Source: Hormiphora californensis
Lineage: Eukaryota; Ctenophora; Tentaculata; Cydippida; Pleurobrachiidae
NCBI GenBank assembly: GCA_020137815.1
Contig: CM035351.1
Span: 1,767,909-1,831,908, forward strand
DNA: 64,000 bases
Direction of reading: 5' to 3'
Notes under the pieces: generated by a model
Database searches by the model: none
What the model was told of the DNA's origin: nothing
The model's input: only the letters and a program-made list of their open reading frames with translations
In this document: piece after piece, positions 10,083 to 20,568 of the stretch
Numbering within the stretch: the stretch's first letter is position 1
How the letters are laid out: each line of letters begins with the position of its first letter
Made by a program: the position numbers and the translations under genes

Positions 10083-10096
10083 GTTACCATGGTAAC
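10083..10096. promoter_or_regulatory. RFX X-box-like palindrome between SSR1 and SEC61B
   Basis: GTTACCATGGTAAC fits the X-box consensus GTHNYYATRRNAAC at every position. It lies about 190 nt after the SSR1 stop and 260 nt before the SEC61B start. X-boxes bind RFX factors. Its role here is not known. Confidence 0.4.
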
Positions 10097-10357
10097 AAAA
10101 TCCCCCTTTTTATAGTCTCGGGAAGAGTATTTAACATCCTGTATTTATAAGAAATTCGGACCCCCACTCGTGTTTATCACGTGGTGTGTGTTGTATATTG
10201 ATGTTTTTGATGTGTTAAGGTTTACATTTTACTTCACACGATAACCGATCTATATTACTACCCTTCCCTCTACTACTCCTCCGCCCTCCCTCTATTACTC
10301 CCCCGCCCTCCCTCTCTTTCCCAACTAACCCACCTCTCTCCGTGTAGCTAGAGAAAC

Positions 10358-10877
<520 letters not shown>

Positions 10878-11475
10878 AGATTCAGAGAGGGATACAACCG
10901 GGGAGAGAGGGACAGTTTTTGGGAGTGACGGGGGTGCTATGTTTTATTGAAACCACATATTGAGTGTTTGACACGCGTGTTTACTGTATCATTCTGTTCA
11001 AATTCTTCAACAATCCATTAGATATTGTGTTCATTTTCGTTTCAAGGATTCTTTGGTCAGGAGGTTTCAGTTTCACGAAATGTGGCGACCTTTTCGCCCT
11101 TCTTAATTGGGTCACCGACGTCATGTCAAGCATGGGGGCCGTTGGGGGAGGGGGGCTCAAGCATGCCTTGCCTTCACTCGCTATTTTAATTTTGTAACCG
11201 ACCGATACTGCCAAACAATCGTTAAGAGAAATGAAACACTTTTTTTCTTTAATTTGAACATTAAAATAGCACAAGTTAGGCTACAGCTAGCTCCCATTTT
11301 CTCAATTATTGTGAAACTAAAAACCTCTGGAGCTTGGCAAACGATTAGGTATTTTCCTAACAAAATAACGTCAAAACGTGGATTGTAATCTTACACTAAA
11401 AAACTATAATCGTCTCCCAAAAATTATCACTCGGAGAAAAATAACAGTCTGTTATCATGCTTTGTATCGCTACAA

Positions 11476-11824
11476 TTGCTGGGAATGACGCTAAGGCAAT
11501 ATAATACATGTATATCCGAACTGTCTGAATAAATAAATTAATCCGGATTAATATCAGCAGATTGACAGCCAAATTAAAATTGGTCTGCTACTATGAGTGT
11601 AGAACATATTCTCAATTTTATGAAAAAAATTAACCAATACTGTCTCAATGCCAACTCAAAAAATCTCTTTCACGGGTGAGGGTCAGTATGAAAAACGTTT
11701 ACACAATGCACTGAACAATATGTGAATGGTGGAACGCTTTGTCAACCAGAAATCAATTCTTCACACACAGTACACACAGTTGATCTAAAAACTTAGTGTT
11801 GTGCTAAAGCGTCATTCCCAGCAA
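11476..11824. repeat. Inverted-repeat element between SEC61B and WEE1
   Basis: TTGCTGGGAATGACGCT at 11476-11492 is repeated in exact inverse at 11808-11824, enclosing about 315 bp of AT-rich DNA. This looks like a small non-autonomous transposon, but I see no clean target duplication. The rest of 10878-12031 is AT-rich non-coding DNA with no recognisable gene. Confidence 0.5.
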
Positions 11825-12031
11825 AAATGCGAATTCGAATTGAAACACCGTCTCAATCGTGTAATTGATACACATCCCACATCCTTATCATTAGTCCATC
11901 ACCAACTGATTGTCTTGCACCGCTTCTTCCTTGCCCTCCCACCTGCTGTATAGTTACACAGGGTAGTGATACATTGGGAAATGGAATCATCAATCATCGG
12001 TAGCAACCCGCTAGTATCCATTGGACCGTGT

Positions 12032-15000
12032 TCATGCAATAGACATACTGCGGTTCAACTGTTTTCCAACCAGTCTACTGCTTCCACCCCCACCAAGGGC
12101 CTTGGTCAGTGGAGAGTCCTTTGCTTTCTCTAACTCCCTGCGAGATTGTGTTAATTAGGATTCGGGCAGTTGCATTCTGGCAGTGAAATTGAAGCTGATC
12201 AAAAGTTGAAAAAGCACGCCAGATTCTAACCTGAGTAGTCGAAGGTTCTCTATCTTTTCCTCGTGTAGCTTCTTTGTCAGCTCAAATATCTTCTCCTCCT
12301 CCTGGCTGATCAAGAAAGGATTCTTCAGGATTGTAGCAGGGCTGGGTCTATCCTTTACATCGGGTCGGATCATCCTCAGCAACATTCCATGTAACTTGTC
12401 TGACATGTTATCTGACTGCTCCAACTTCCCTTCCCGTATAGCATGCCACTCTGAACCGTGTTTTGGAAGCTTCTTCAAGGTGCCCTGGGTAGGAAGTGGG
12501 TCAAAAACAGCTGCACATGCAGGAGTAGCCAGCGGCAAAACAAAACCACTACCATGTGGGTCTGTTGAAAGCCGCTCGCGCGCGGCTGACACCACTTGGC
12601 TTTGTATAGAAAAAGCGCGCAGGCCGAGGGTGAGAGGGCGGCATATTTGAATCGCTCACTGGGACACTCAATATCTCTCGTAACAAGATTACAACACGCC
12701 AGAAGATGATGGCCTGACTTCACTCACCGTTTCATAGACTGTGAGGGCCAGAGAAAACACATCTGCTTTCGTGAGATCAGAAAAGTTCTGAAAGGAGAGA
12801 GGAGTTAGTTAATTCTAGTATAAACTCTAAACTCTAAACACACAAGCCTATCAACAGGTGCACATGTTAGGATAAATCCTAAAAATAGAATTCTCACCTC
12901 TTGCATTATTTCTAGAGGCAGGTATCGCACGTCCCCCTCCTCCACGACAGGGTCCGATACTGTAGTCACCAGACCCAGATCACCAATCTTATAACACGTT
13001 CCTGTTCTATTCTCATCATCCGCAACCTGGGTGGGGATCGTTATCATGATACCATGATGACGTCATAATGACGTAACTTATATCGGGCAGTTAAATTCGG
13101 CATAATAATGCGAGGTTAACTGTCTTGATCACTAAAACAATGGGTATTTATGCCACTATAAACTGTCAACTGTAATTATAACTACCTCTCTATGTGAGAT
13201 GAAGATGTTTCCAGGTTTTATATCGAGATGTGCCAGACCCATGGAGTGCATGTACCGTAATCCCTGCAGAGAGGAATGTTATTGAAACTCTAACACCCAT
13301 TCTTTGAATTCCATGATCTCTAAAAACAGTGTAGCTGAATGTTTCTAGAACATAATTTGATACCCTACACCAATCCCACCCCATGACAGATCATAAAGAG
13401 CTGCAGAAAGTTCTGCACAGCCACCCTCTCCCCACGCGTGGAAGTGGAACTGTCACCTCCCTTCCCTGTTTATATACAGGGTGTCCCATACATTTGTAAC
13501 ACACATACCTTGGAGACCTGAACCAGTATCTGTATGAGATCTCTCTCCAGTGGTATCTCATTATTGATTCTCAGATTCACTATTCTATCTAGGAGACTTC
13601 CCCCGTTGCAGTATTCGTTCTGTATTATCATGTGCTTGTCCTCCGCCCAGGCACTGTAATATTGTAGGATATGTTGGTGTTTTCCAAGTAGGGCATGAGC
13701 CGTCACCTCCCTCATCGCTGTAGTCCTAGGGATGGAGAGGATAATGTTATAGTTGTAGTCTAGGGAGATAGGGAGGGGTCATTTAGTATAGTAGTCATAG
13801 AGAGGGGCAGCTGGGAGATTATATCAGTAGTCCTGTAGATATGGTGTAGCTATACGTAGTAGTAGTGGGAGAGGAAGTTGTTTAGTTGTCTTGTGAGTGT
13901 TGATGTCCATTGGCCACCAAAGTGCAGTACTGATAGTTTCTAAAGGGAATTAAGAAACAGATGCTTACTCTTTATTCGACCCAGCCAGGGGTTTTATCAA
14001 TCGCTTCAGTGCATAAAAGCACCGATCCACTTTATTCTGACACTTATACACCTCTCCAAATTCTCCCTTTCCAATGAGTCTGTGTTCTACAAACTCGTTC
14101 CGGTACCGAGACTGGTTCAGATCAAATCCCCCGTGGCAGGAGTCCCTGTGGTGTCGTGAGTAGTTCGCAGGAACGGGGCGACGTAATTTGCTGAACAACG
14201 CTACACGAACATCGTTTAGTTCTCTGGGGAAAGGGAGGGAGGGGTTAGGAACACGTTTTGTTAACAGTTAGCGCCCACGTTTTGTTAAACATACATAGTA
14301 GATCGTCAAGAATTTATTGCTAATTGGCAACTAAAGAAGTTCAAGTGGATATCCAATCAATAATTGTGAGTTTATCACCACTTACTCTTCATTCTCGTTG
14401 CACATTTTTCTTCTTTTCTTTTCTGATAAACTGCTTGATCTCACGTCTGCTGGTGTACTTGCCTGTGCAGAGGGCTAAGGTAGTTATAGCTTCATGTTCG
14501 GTGTGAGTGAAGATGTGATGGAAAGCGGATTGGTACCGGAATGAGAATTTTTCTTTCCAGTGTTTTTTGAAAAAATTAATTTGAAACTAAACTAAAGCTG
14601 GATCTATGAGACGTCAAAAACATGACGATACATGTCTGGAAGAAGCATGTAACTTACCACGAAAGGGGCAGCAAGGGGAGAAACAGGAGATGAAGTTCCA
14701 CTAGAGGATCGCTTTAGAGTACTAATCCTACTGGACCGTCGAACACTACACTGGGAGCGACTACCAGTTAGTACCGAGGGAGACCTGGGGGAGGGGTGTA
14801 ATTAGTTGCTGTCATTCACTCTCTGACATTCTCAACAATAGTACATGATATCCCTATTATATTCCCTCTCTTTGTACTATTCGGAAGCCACACGGGACTG
14901 AATTTGTGAACACTTTCTCTCTATAAAGCACAGATCCAGGAGGACTGAGTTAGTATAACAGCTGGTGCCCCTTGAAGCCTCACATTTCAGCCAGTGCAAT

Positions 15001-15508
15001 ATGTGCACCACCCCACACCACTTACAGTTCACTCTGAGAAGATCGTCTAAGAAGGGTGGCGGGTGTAGATGGAGTGGCCAATAGTTGTAGGGAAGCCCGG
15101 GAGACAGATCCCCGCAGGAACCTCTTGGAGCTTGGCGGGGTTCTTGGGGAGCCATCATCAAACGTTAAACTCAACCGTTCATCGCTGGTTTTACCTGACA
15201 GGTTATGGGGTTATAATTACCTGGTGCAGAAAGAGTTAAATCGGGGTGACACTAAATTACAATGCTAACAAATGTTACAAACATTAGCGCGATCGGCCTG
15301 TTATATAGTTACAAACATTAGCAGGGGGACATGTTAATTGTTAAATAACATGCCCCCCCCCCCCCATTAGTATGGTCATTGACATTATATATTAACCTGG
15401 AGTGGCGAGTTCAGCTGACCAGTTGAGCTCATCGCACATTTCATCAGAGTTGTTTGAAGAGTAAGAGGAGTTCATATCAAAAGAGTTAAAAAGAGAGACA
15501 AGAGACAT
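12032..15508 (-). CDS. WEE1: WEE1-type mitotic inhibitor kinase
   Basis: Eleven exons: 15508-15397, 15194-15026, 14784-14658, 14462-14386, 14223-13969, 13725-13509, 13263-13186, 13026-12898, 12787-12728, about 12510-12231 and 12137-12032. The N-terminal half is Ser/Thr-Pro rich ([24 protein letters not shown]). The kinase domain has [56 protein letters not shown] and KIGDLGLVT (DLG for DFG, normal in WEE1). The end, [16 protein letters not shown], matches the WEE1 tail. WEE1 phosphorylates CDK1 on the inhibitory tyrosine in the nucleus. The exon 9-10 junction is one base short of an open frame: donor ACG|GTGAGT leaves phase 0, while the only good acceptor (TGTGCAG|CT) needs phase 1. A one-base assembly error or unusual splicing would explain it. 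About 535 residues. Confidence 0.93.
15316..15372. mobile_element. 41-bp G-tipped miniature element with 8-bp target duplication
   Basis: The unit 15324-15364 starts GGGGGACATGTTAATTGTTA and ends in a run of C. It is flanked by CATTAGCA (15316-15323) and CATTAGTA (15365-15372). The left end is identical to that of the 821-bp element at 24283-25103, so this is probably its internally deleted form. Eight-bp duplications suggest the hAT superfamily (inference). It sits just upstream of the first-exon donor of WEE1, inside intron 1. The DNA between WEE1 and the next LINE fragment (15509-16170) shows no gene. Confidence 0.7.
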
Positions 15509-16170
15509 CACTGTCTACTTGAGATGAGCCATTACACTAGAAGGGAGAAGTTGTCAATCAATAATCTGATAGATTGAATGTTGAATAATAAAAACATGAG
15601 AGGAAGTTCAAGGATTACATTGATGAAGAACTTTCCTTTGTTATCGTTGGAAAGCAATTAATTATACCTAATGTAAATTTCCCTATTTAGGTAATCGATT
15701 CTTAAAATATTCCACAGCTAGGAATAAGGAAGTAGCCAAGCGAATTGGCGACTGGCCGGTGGCCCACGCGATCGTGATAGCCGATCGGTGAAGGTCTTAA
15801 AAAGAACCAGGAGTGTCCATGTAAATTGACATTTCTAATAATTAAAACGTTCTGCAGAGAGAGAGTGTGATTTAGAAAATATTCAAGATATTATCGATAG
15901 ACCACCGAAATAAGCGTCCCTATGAATTATGAAAGTTCATCCTTGCCCCCGCGTGATCTACATTGACTTAACAACGCGTAGAACGACTTGAAACATGCAA
16001 AGGTACACTAAGCTATGATTGGCCAATGTAAATTACTAGGGGTGTGTAAAGGTGTGATAGACCACCAGTCTCCGGATACAGCCGTCAAAACAATAATTCA
16101 AGTCTGGAGTGGGCCCGCGCCCGTGGGACTGCTTCATGCTTGTGCGGGGGATGCTCGATTGGACTGACAC

Positions 16171-16560
16171 CATTACAAGATTACAAGATTACAAGATTAC
16201 AAATAAGTTTTAGTATACATAACAAATGAATACAACGCACTCAGCAGAGCTTCCGCGTGATAAAATGATATTCCCTATATGAGTGAACTACTTCCCCTCA
16301 GTGAGCAGGGCAACAAGGGAGTTATCTCTAGGGCTCGAGTATCCTCTGACAGGTGGAAAGTCTGGTATGGTAGCAAGGAAGTCTCCAAGTGTGACTTTTA
16401 GGTTCTCGATTGATGTTGCCAGCCGTACTTCCTCGGGCATCCTGTTAAAGAGTTGAACCGCTCTAACTCCGAATGATGCATCCCGTAGCGTCTGGACTGA
16501 TTTATATGTTGATATATCAAGTTTGCAGAGAATAAGGATCGGTTGATTGTTTATCAAGTT
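16171..16560 (-). mobile_element. 3' end of a LINE with (TTGTAATC)n tail
   Basis: On the minus strand, 16557-16288 encodes LRDASFGVRAVQLFNRMPEE followed by VRLATSIENLKVTLGDFL, the usual C-terminal wording of LINE reverse transcriptases (SFxxRxxxxWNxLPxxV...SxxxFKxxL). It ends at a simple array of ATTACAAG units at 16172-16201 (plus-strand sense), the kind of microsatellite tail left by target-primed reverse transcription. The element is heavily 5'-truncated. Confidence 0.7.
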
Positions 16561-16840
16561 TATTACAAAGTTACAAAGGGACCCCTAACAGTTAACACGC
16601 AGGAAAATCGTGGAAACGACGATCAAAGCGAATTTTTCAAGTTTGTTTCGAAAATCTTGAAATTTTTGGGTTGAAATTTTTTGTCAAATTTTTAATTTTG
16701 TGTCGCGCGCGTGACTAAATGCCGCGTAACAAGAGGGATCCCTAAAAAAGTTCAGTATTTTTTTTTGTGAAAGCCGGGGTTGCCGGTCCAATTAAAACGG
16801 AATAAAAATCAAGGTAATCAGTACATATAAGATTAATAAA

Positions 16841-17983
16841 TTAGATTAGATTAATGTCATTGGTTAAACTACAAAACCGAGTCCATTTATTCCCCCTGAA
16901 CCCCCTGATGGAAATGAGTACAGTTTTTAGGAGTGAGAAAGAAAGTCGTAGTCTGATATAGCGCACGCTATCATTATAGGTATGCCCGGTTTTGTCGGCG
17001 AGACGGTTCGCAAGCTTCTTGTAAAATACCTCGGCTCTTGGACCCATGACCCCAGTTGTTGAGAAAACCAGTGGAGTGAAAGTTGCTTTCTCCACCTCAA
17101 CTACTCGTGCATCATAATGAAGTACTTTTTCTCGCTCATGCCGCTTGATGGTGTTTTTGAGTGGCTGAGAAATGTTAGTAGGTGCCAGGCTATTGAAGAC
17201 TCGGATGTCAGTGAATACCATATCGAGGTCACTCCACACATTCCGGGCAGAAACATCCAAACGGGCACTGTTAACAGTGATAGCAGATTTGAATTGGAAT
17301 GTTTCACCAGTTATGGGTAGGAGCTGCGGCTCAATACGGACGTCTTTGCAGCCGGCCTCCACGAGGATGTTAGCTGTGAGGTCTCGGATGTTATTATGCC
17401 GTAAATACACGTAACCTCCCACGGCACATGAAAGGCAGTGTTCGAGAGTGTTCGATTTTCCACACGCACAAACAGATGGTATGCCCTCAAAGGGTAAGTT
17501 GTAGCGTAGTAGCAGGGCATCTCTGAATTGCTGTTTATTCAGGACAAATCCGTGTTCCACCAAGGGCAGAGCAGTTAACCAGCTAGAGGCCCCTCTAGAC
17601 GAGATCTCCTCGAATAATCGCTGGTCAAAGGTTGAAAGTAGTGCCCGGGTTTGTTCTTTTTCGGCATTCTGTGTAGATCGTTTTACTTTCAGGACTGCAG
17701 CCTTAGCTCCTTTCGCTTCCCACAGGAGGAGTTCCGAACGTTCTTCACTGATTAGGAGTTTTTGTTCCAGAATGAGATTTTTAAGAGGCTGGGTCGCCTG
17801 AGAAGAGTTTATGAACTCAGCAGCCGCCTGTTCTGTAGGAATCAAAATTCCGAGCCCACCATCACGTGCAGGGAGAGAGAAGAGAGCTCTGATGTTGGGA
17901 GGGGTGTTTGGACCTATCAGGGCTGAGGGCAGGGATAAAAGAATCCTTGATACAGGTCTCCAAGGGCGTAAAGAGTTCTGCAA
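16841..17983 (-). pseudogene. 5'-truncated retrotransposon protein: C-terminal domain with zinc knuckle and RLE-like motif
   Basis: This open frame of 380 codons has LFSLPARDGGLGILIP near its start, CACGKSNTLEHCLSCAVGGYVYLRHNNIRDL (CxCx7Hx3C zinc-knuckle pattern), then RLDVSARNVW, MVFTDIRVFNSLAP, EVEKATFTPLVFSTTGVMGP and a final RLRLSFSLLKTVLISIRGFRG. These blocks are shared by reverse-transcriptase-type proteins that are abundant in cnidarian and other invertebrate genomes. The D...D-I-R-V spacing resembles a restriction-like endonuclease core, which is an inference. The polymerase palm and fingers are missing upstream, where the frame stops at about 18005 against a foldback arm, so it is a dead fragment. 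Confidence 0.8.
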
Positions 17984-18029
17984 TCCCTGCAGTTGTTCTC
18001 ATTAGAAATAACCACTTTTTAGATAAACC

Positions 18030-18749
18030 AAAAAAGTTCAGTATTTACACAGAGTTTACACAGTCTTTACTGGGCGCGATTATAATCTGGGTGCCTTGCA
18101 GCGAGTTTACAGGTGCGCGCTGCCAAAAAAGTACACCTAAAACCACTTAGACCGACTTTTTTCAAACGGCTATAGCCGCGTAACCACATGGCCGATTTGA
18201 GTAAACTAAACGGTATCTGATAGAGAATCGATAGCCCTAACCAATAACCCCAAACCAAACCCTAACCCGACCCTAACAACAGCCCTAACCCGTCGCGCGC
18301 GCCAAAATCGATGAATTGTTAGCAATGAAAGGCACCCAGATTTTAACGTTTTCCGTCTTTACTCAGTCGTTAAAGTCCATTTTTATTCAACTGTTCACCC
18401 TCCAACTCGTGCGCGTGCGATATTTTAATTTACGCTGCGCGCGCTACACGTTAACATGTGATAGACGCGCAAAACAATTCCGCGCACGACTTTGGGGGGT
18501 GAACAGTTGAAAAAAAATGGAGTATACACCCAGAGCGCCCGCGCCGCTCTGGGTGTAACGACTGCGTCTTTCGCACTCGATTTGCAGCGTTTTCGGAAAC
18601 TTTTTTCGCCGCAGCGCTCAATTTTGTCAATTGTGCAGCACACAATCCAATATTTTCTAGGAAAAAGCCACTGTGCGCAGCACGCGCCGCTCTGGGTGTA
18701 ACGACTGAGTAAAGACTGTGTAAACTCTGTGTAAATACTGAACTTTTTT
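18030..18749. mobile_element. Foldback element with 42-bp perfect arms
   Basis: The segment 18030-18071 (AAAAAAGTTCAGTATTTACA and onwards to CAGTCTTTACT) is matched in exact inverse at 18708-18749. The interior contains two copies of GCCGCTCTGGGTGTAACGAC (about 18541 and 18686), CG-rich patches and telomere-like repeats. It shares arm sequence with the outer element ends at 16734 and 18759. Confidence 0.75.
18233..18297. repeat. Degenerate interstitial telomere-like CCCTAA array
   Basis: Several CCCTAACC-like units follow each other with interruptions (AGCCCTAACC, AAACCCTAACCCGACCCTAAC, AGCCCTAACCCG). The array lies inside the 720-bp foldback element, so a mobile origin is more likely than a chromosome-end fusion. 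Confidence 0.55.
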
Positions 18750-18855
18750 AGGGATCCCTAGTAATAAATTTAGCGCGTTCCATACTTTACTATATTCGCG
18801 ACGCTTCCACGAAAGAAACATGCAATGCATATTTTTTAACAACTTTTCAAGATGT

Positions 18856-19124
18856 AAAGTCGGATTTTTTGAAACTGTCACCCCCCTTTTCACGCGCGGC
18901 GTCGTATTTGCGCGTGACAGCCCCCACTTCCTCTCACTTTTCGGCAAAAAGCCGCATATCATCGGAAAAAGCATAATTTTGTGAGTCCGTAAAACTTTGG
19001 TTTGACGAAATTGGTCAAGAAACAAAGACGTGAGAGCCAAAACAAGTCTCTGACACGTTTCCGACGCGCAAATAAAAACTCGCGCGCCACCCAGGGGGGT
19101 GACAGTTTCAAAAAATCCGACTTT
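18856..19124. mobile_element. Foldback element with about 30-bp arms
   Basis: AAAGTCGGATTTTTTGAAAC at 18856 continues through TGTCACCCCCC to about 18886. The exact inverse ends at 19124 (GGGGGGTGACAGTTTCAAAA through CCGACTTT). The interior is about 210 bp with CGCG-rich patches. A poly-A tract with AAAAAGCTTTCC repeats follows at 19137-19205. Confidence 0.7.
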
Positions 19125-19203
19125 AATTTTTTGTTTTGTTAAAAAGCTTTCCAAAAAAAAAGCTTTCCAAAAAAAAAAAGAAAAAAAAAAGAAAAAAAAG
19201 CTT

Positions 19204-19261
19204 TCCAAACTGTTGAAAAGCGCTGCCTTATCCCGCCAGCAACGTTTGCCAATCCAAACTG
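19204..19261. mobile_element. Ultra-short transposon copy B (40 bp) with 9-bp target duplication
   Basis: The unit 19213-19252 has the same left 20 bp and right 15 bp as copy A, with only CCCGCC-like core sequence between them. TCCAAACTG flanks it at 19204-19212 and 19253-19261. This is the shortest and cleanest copy. The following 19262-20568 holds no recognisable gene. Confidence 0.9.
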
Positions 19262-20568
19262 TTTCTTTCGTTGATTCTTTTGATGATGCTAATCGCTAAA
19301 TCGGTGTTTATGTTGGGGCCGGGGTGCTTTTCTTTCCAAACTTTCGAAATTTGCATGTGCTACTGAGCTGCAGTACCTGGGAAAATCGTCTGAAGAGAAA
19401 CTTGTCAAGAGATTCCTATTTCCCAGATCGCCAACCGGTACTCAGAATTCGGATACCCAAAAGTCAAAACAAAACAAGAGGTGAGGCTCTGTGAGGAACT
19501 GACACCGGTGTAGTATCTAAAAAAAGAAGATTACAAGATTCAGCCTTCAGGCATCCCAGCGAAGGGGGATAATAGGTATTCAGAGGGGCCACAAAGTTTC
19601 AAAACCCCGTTACTACTAGAAAAACTAAATTTTGGAATAACCTCGGAACCTCCCAAGTGATGTGAATTCGGCAGAAGGCCTGACTGTGTTCAAAGTGCTC
19701 GGGGAATGGTTGAAGAGGATACTGAATCGTCCCCCGGTCCAAAACAAAACAGCAACTAAAGTTTGGGCTGGGCACAGTTCACGAATTTATCCAGGGAAGG
19801 GAAGGCTCTGTCTGTATGTTATTAAAATATTACAGTTAGCACTCACCATAGTACGGTGTAACTGTATACCAACTTATTTTGCTGCCCGCTCAGAGCCGAC
19901 CATTCCATGCACATATTTCTTCATGTTTGTTTACAAATTAAGTTTTGATACTACAGCATCATATCCCCCTCTATGGGTCCAGTGTCCACCTATGCATGGG
20001 TAAAATGCTGTGCGAGCTTTTCCTTACTCTGGATTGTACTGCCACGGTCAAATATTGGAAAGATCTCCACCTATGCTTGAATGGACACTAGACCCTGCAC
20101 AAAAACAGAATGTATGAAGAAGCTATGTGTTAAAGGTAGTTCCACTAATTTATAGCTCGGACGTCGCGTCCTGTAATTATGAATTCTACATGAAACACTG
20201 TCTCTTGGCCACTACAATCAAGAGTAGCAAAAATATACCTATTGGAGCGATAAAACGGATATAATAGCGTTACACGTTTTCTTTGCCTTGCTCGACCCTC
20301 TCTCGATACCCGATTAGTTGCCCACGATTCAGTATAACATGATCATTGATCTGGCTAATGAGAAAAAACAAATATCTACCATGTTGCTCATTTGAGGTCT
20401 TCCAAGTGATCTATTTTGCTTTTCTCCATGGCGGTATCCACAAATTATATGTGGAGATACCTTTCATCGCACCAGAGAAACACATGACTAAAAGCTATTA
20501 CAGAAAACGGATTCATGTCTTCTTGCTTTGCTTGCTCATTTAGTTGTTCATTTCTAGATAAGTCAGAT

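Larger units (their letters stand above)
16734..18759. mobile_element. 2-kb composite element bounded by 27-bp inverted repeats
   Basis: AGGGATCCCTAAAAAAGTTC plus AGTATTT at 16734-16760 recurs inverted at 18733-18759. Between the ends lie a retrotransposon protein fragment (16841-17983, minus strand) and a second foldback (18030-18749) whose arms share the same AAAAAAGTTCAGTATTT sequence. The arrangement looks like a foldback element that captured, or was inserted beside, a LINE fragment. No convincing target duplication was seen. Confidence 0.65.

Noticed and set aside
18233-18297. Chromosome end or telomere fusion
   Set aside because: The array is short, degenerate, and lies inside a transposon-like foldback with genes on both sides.
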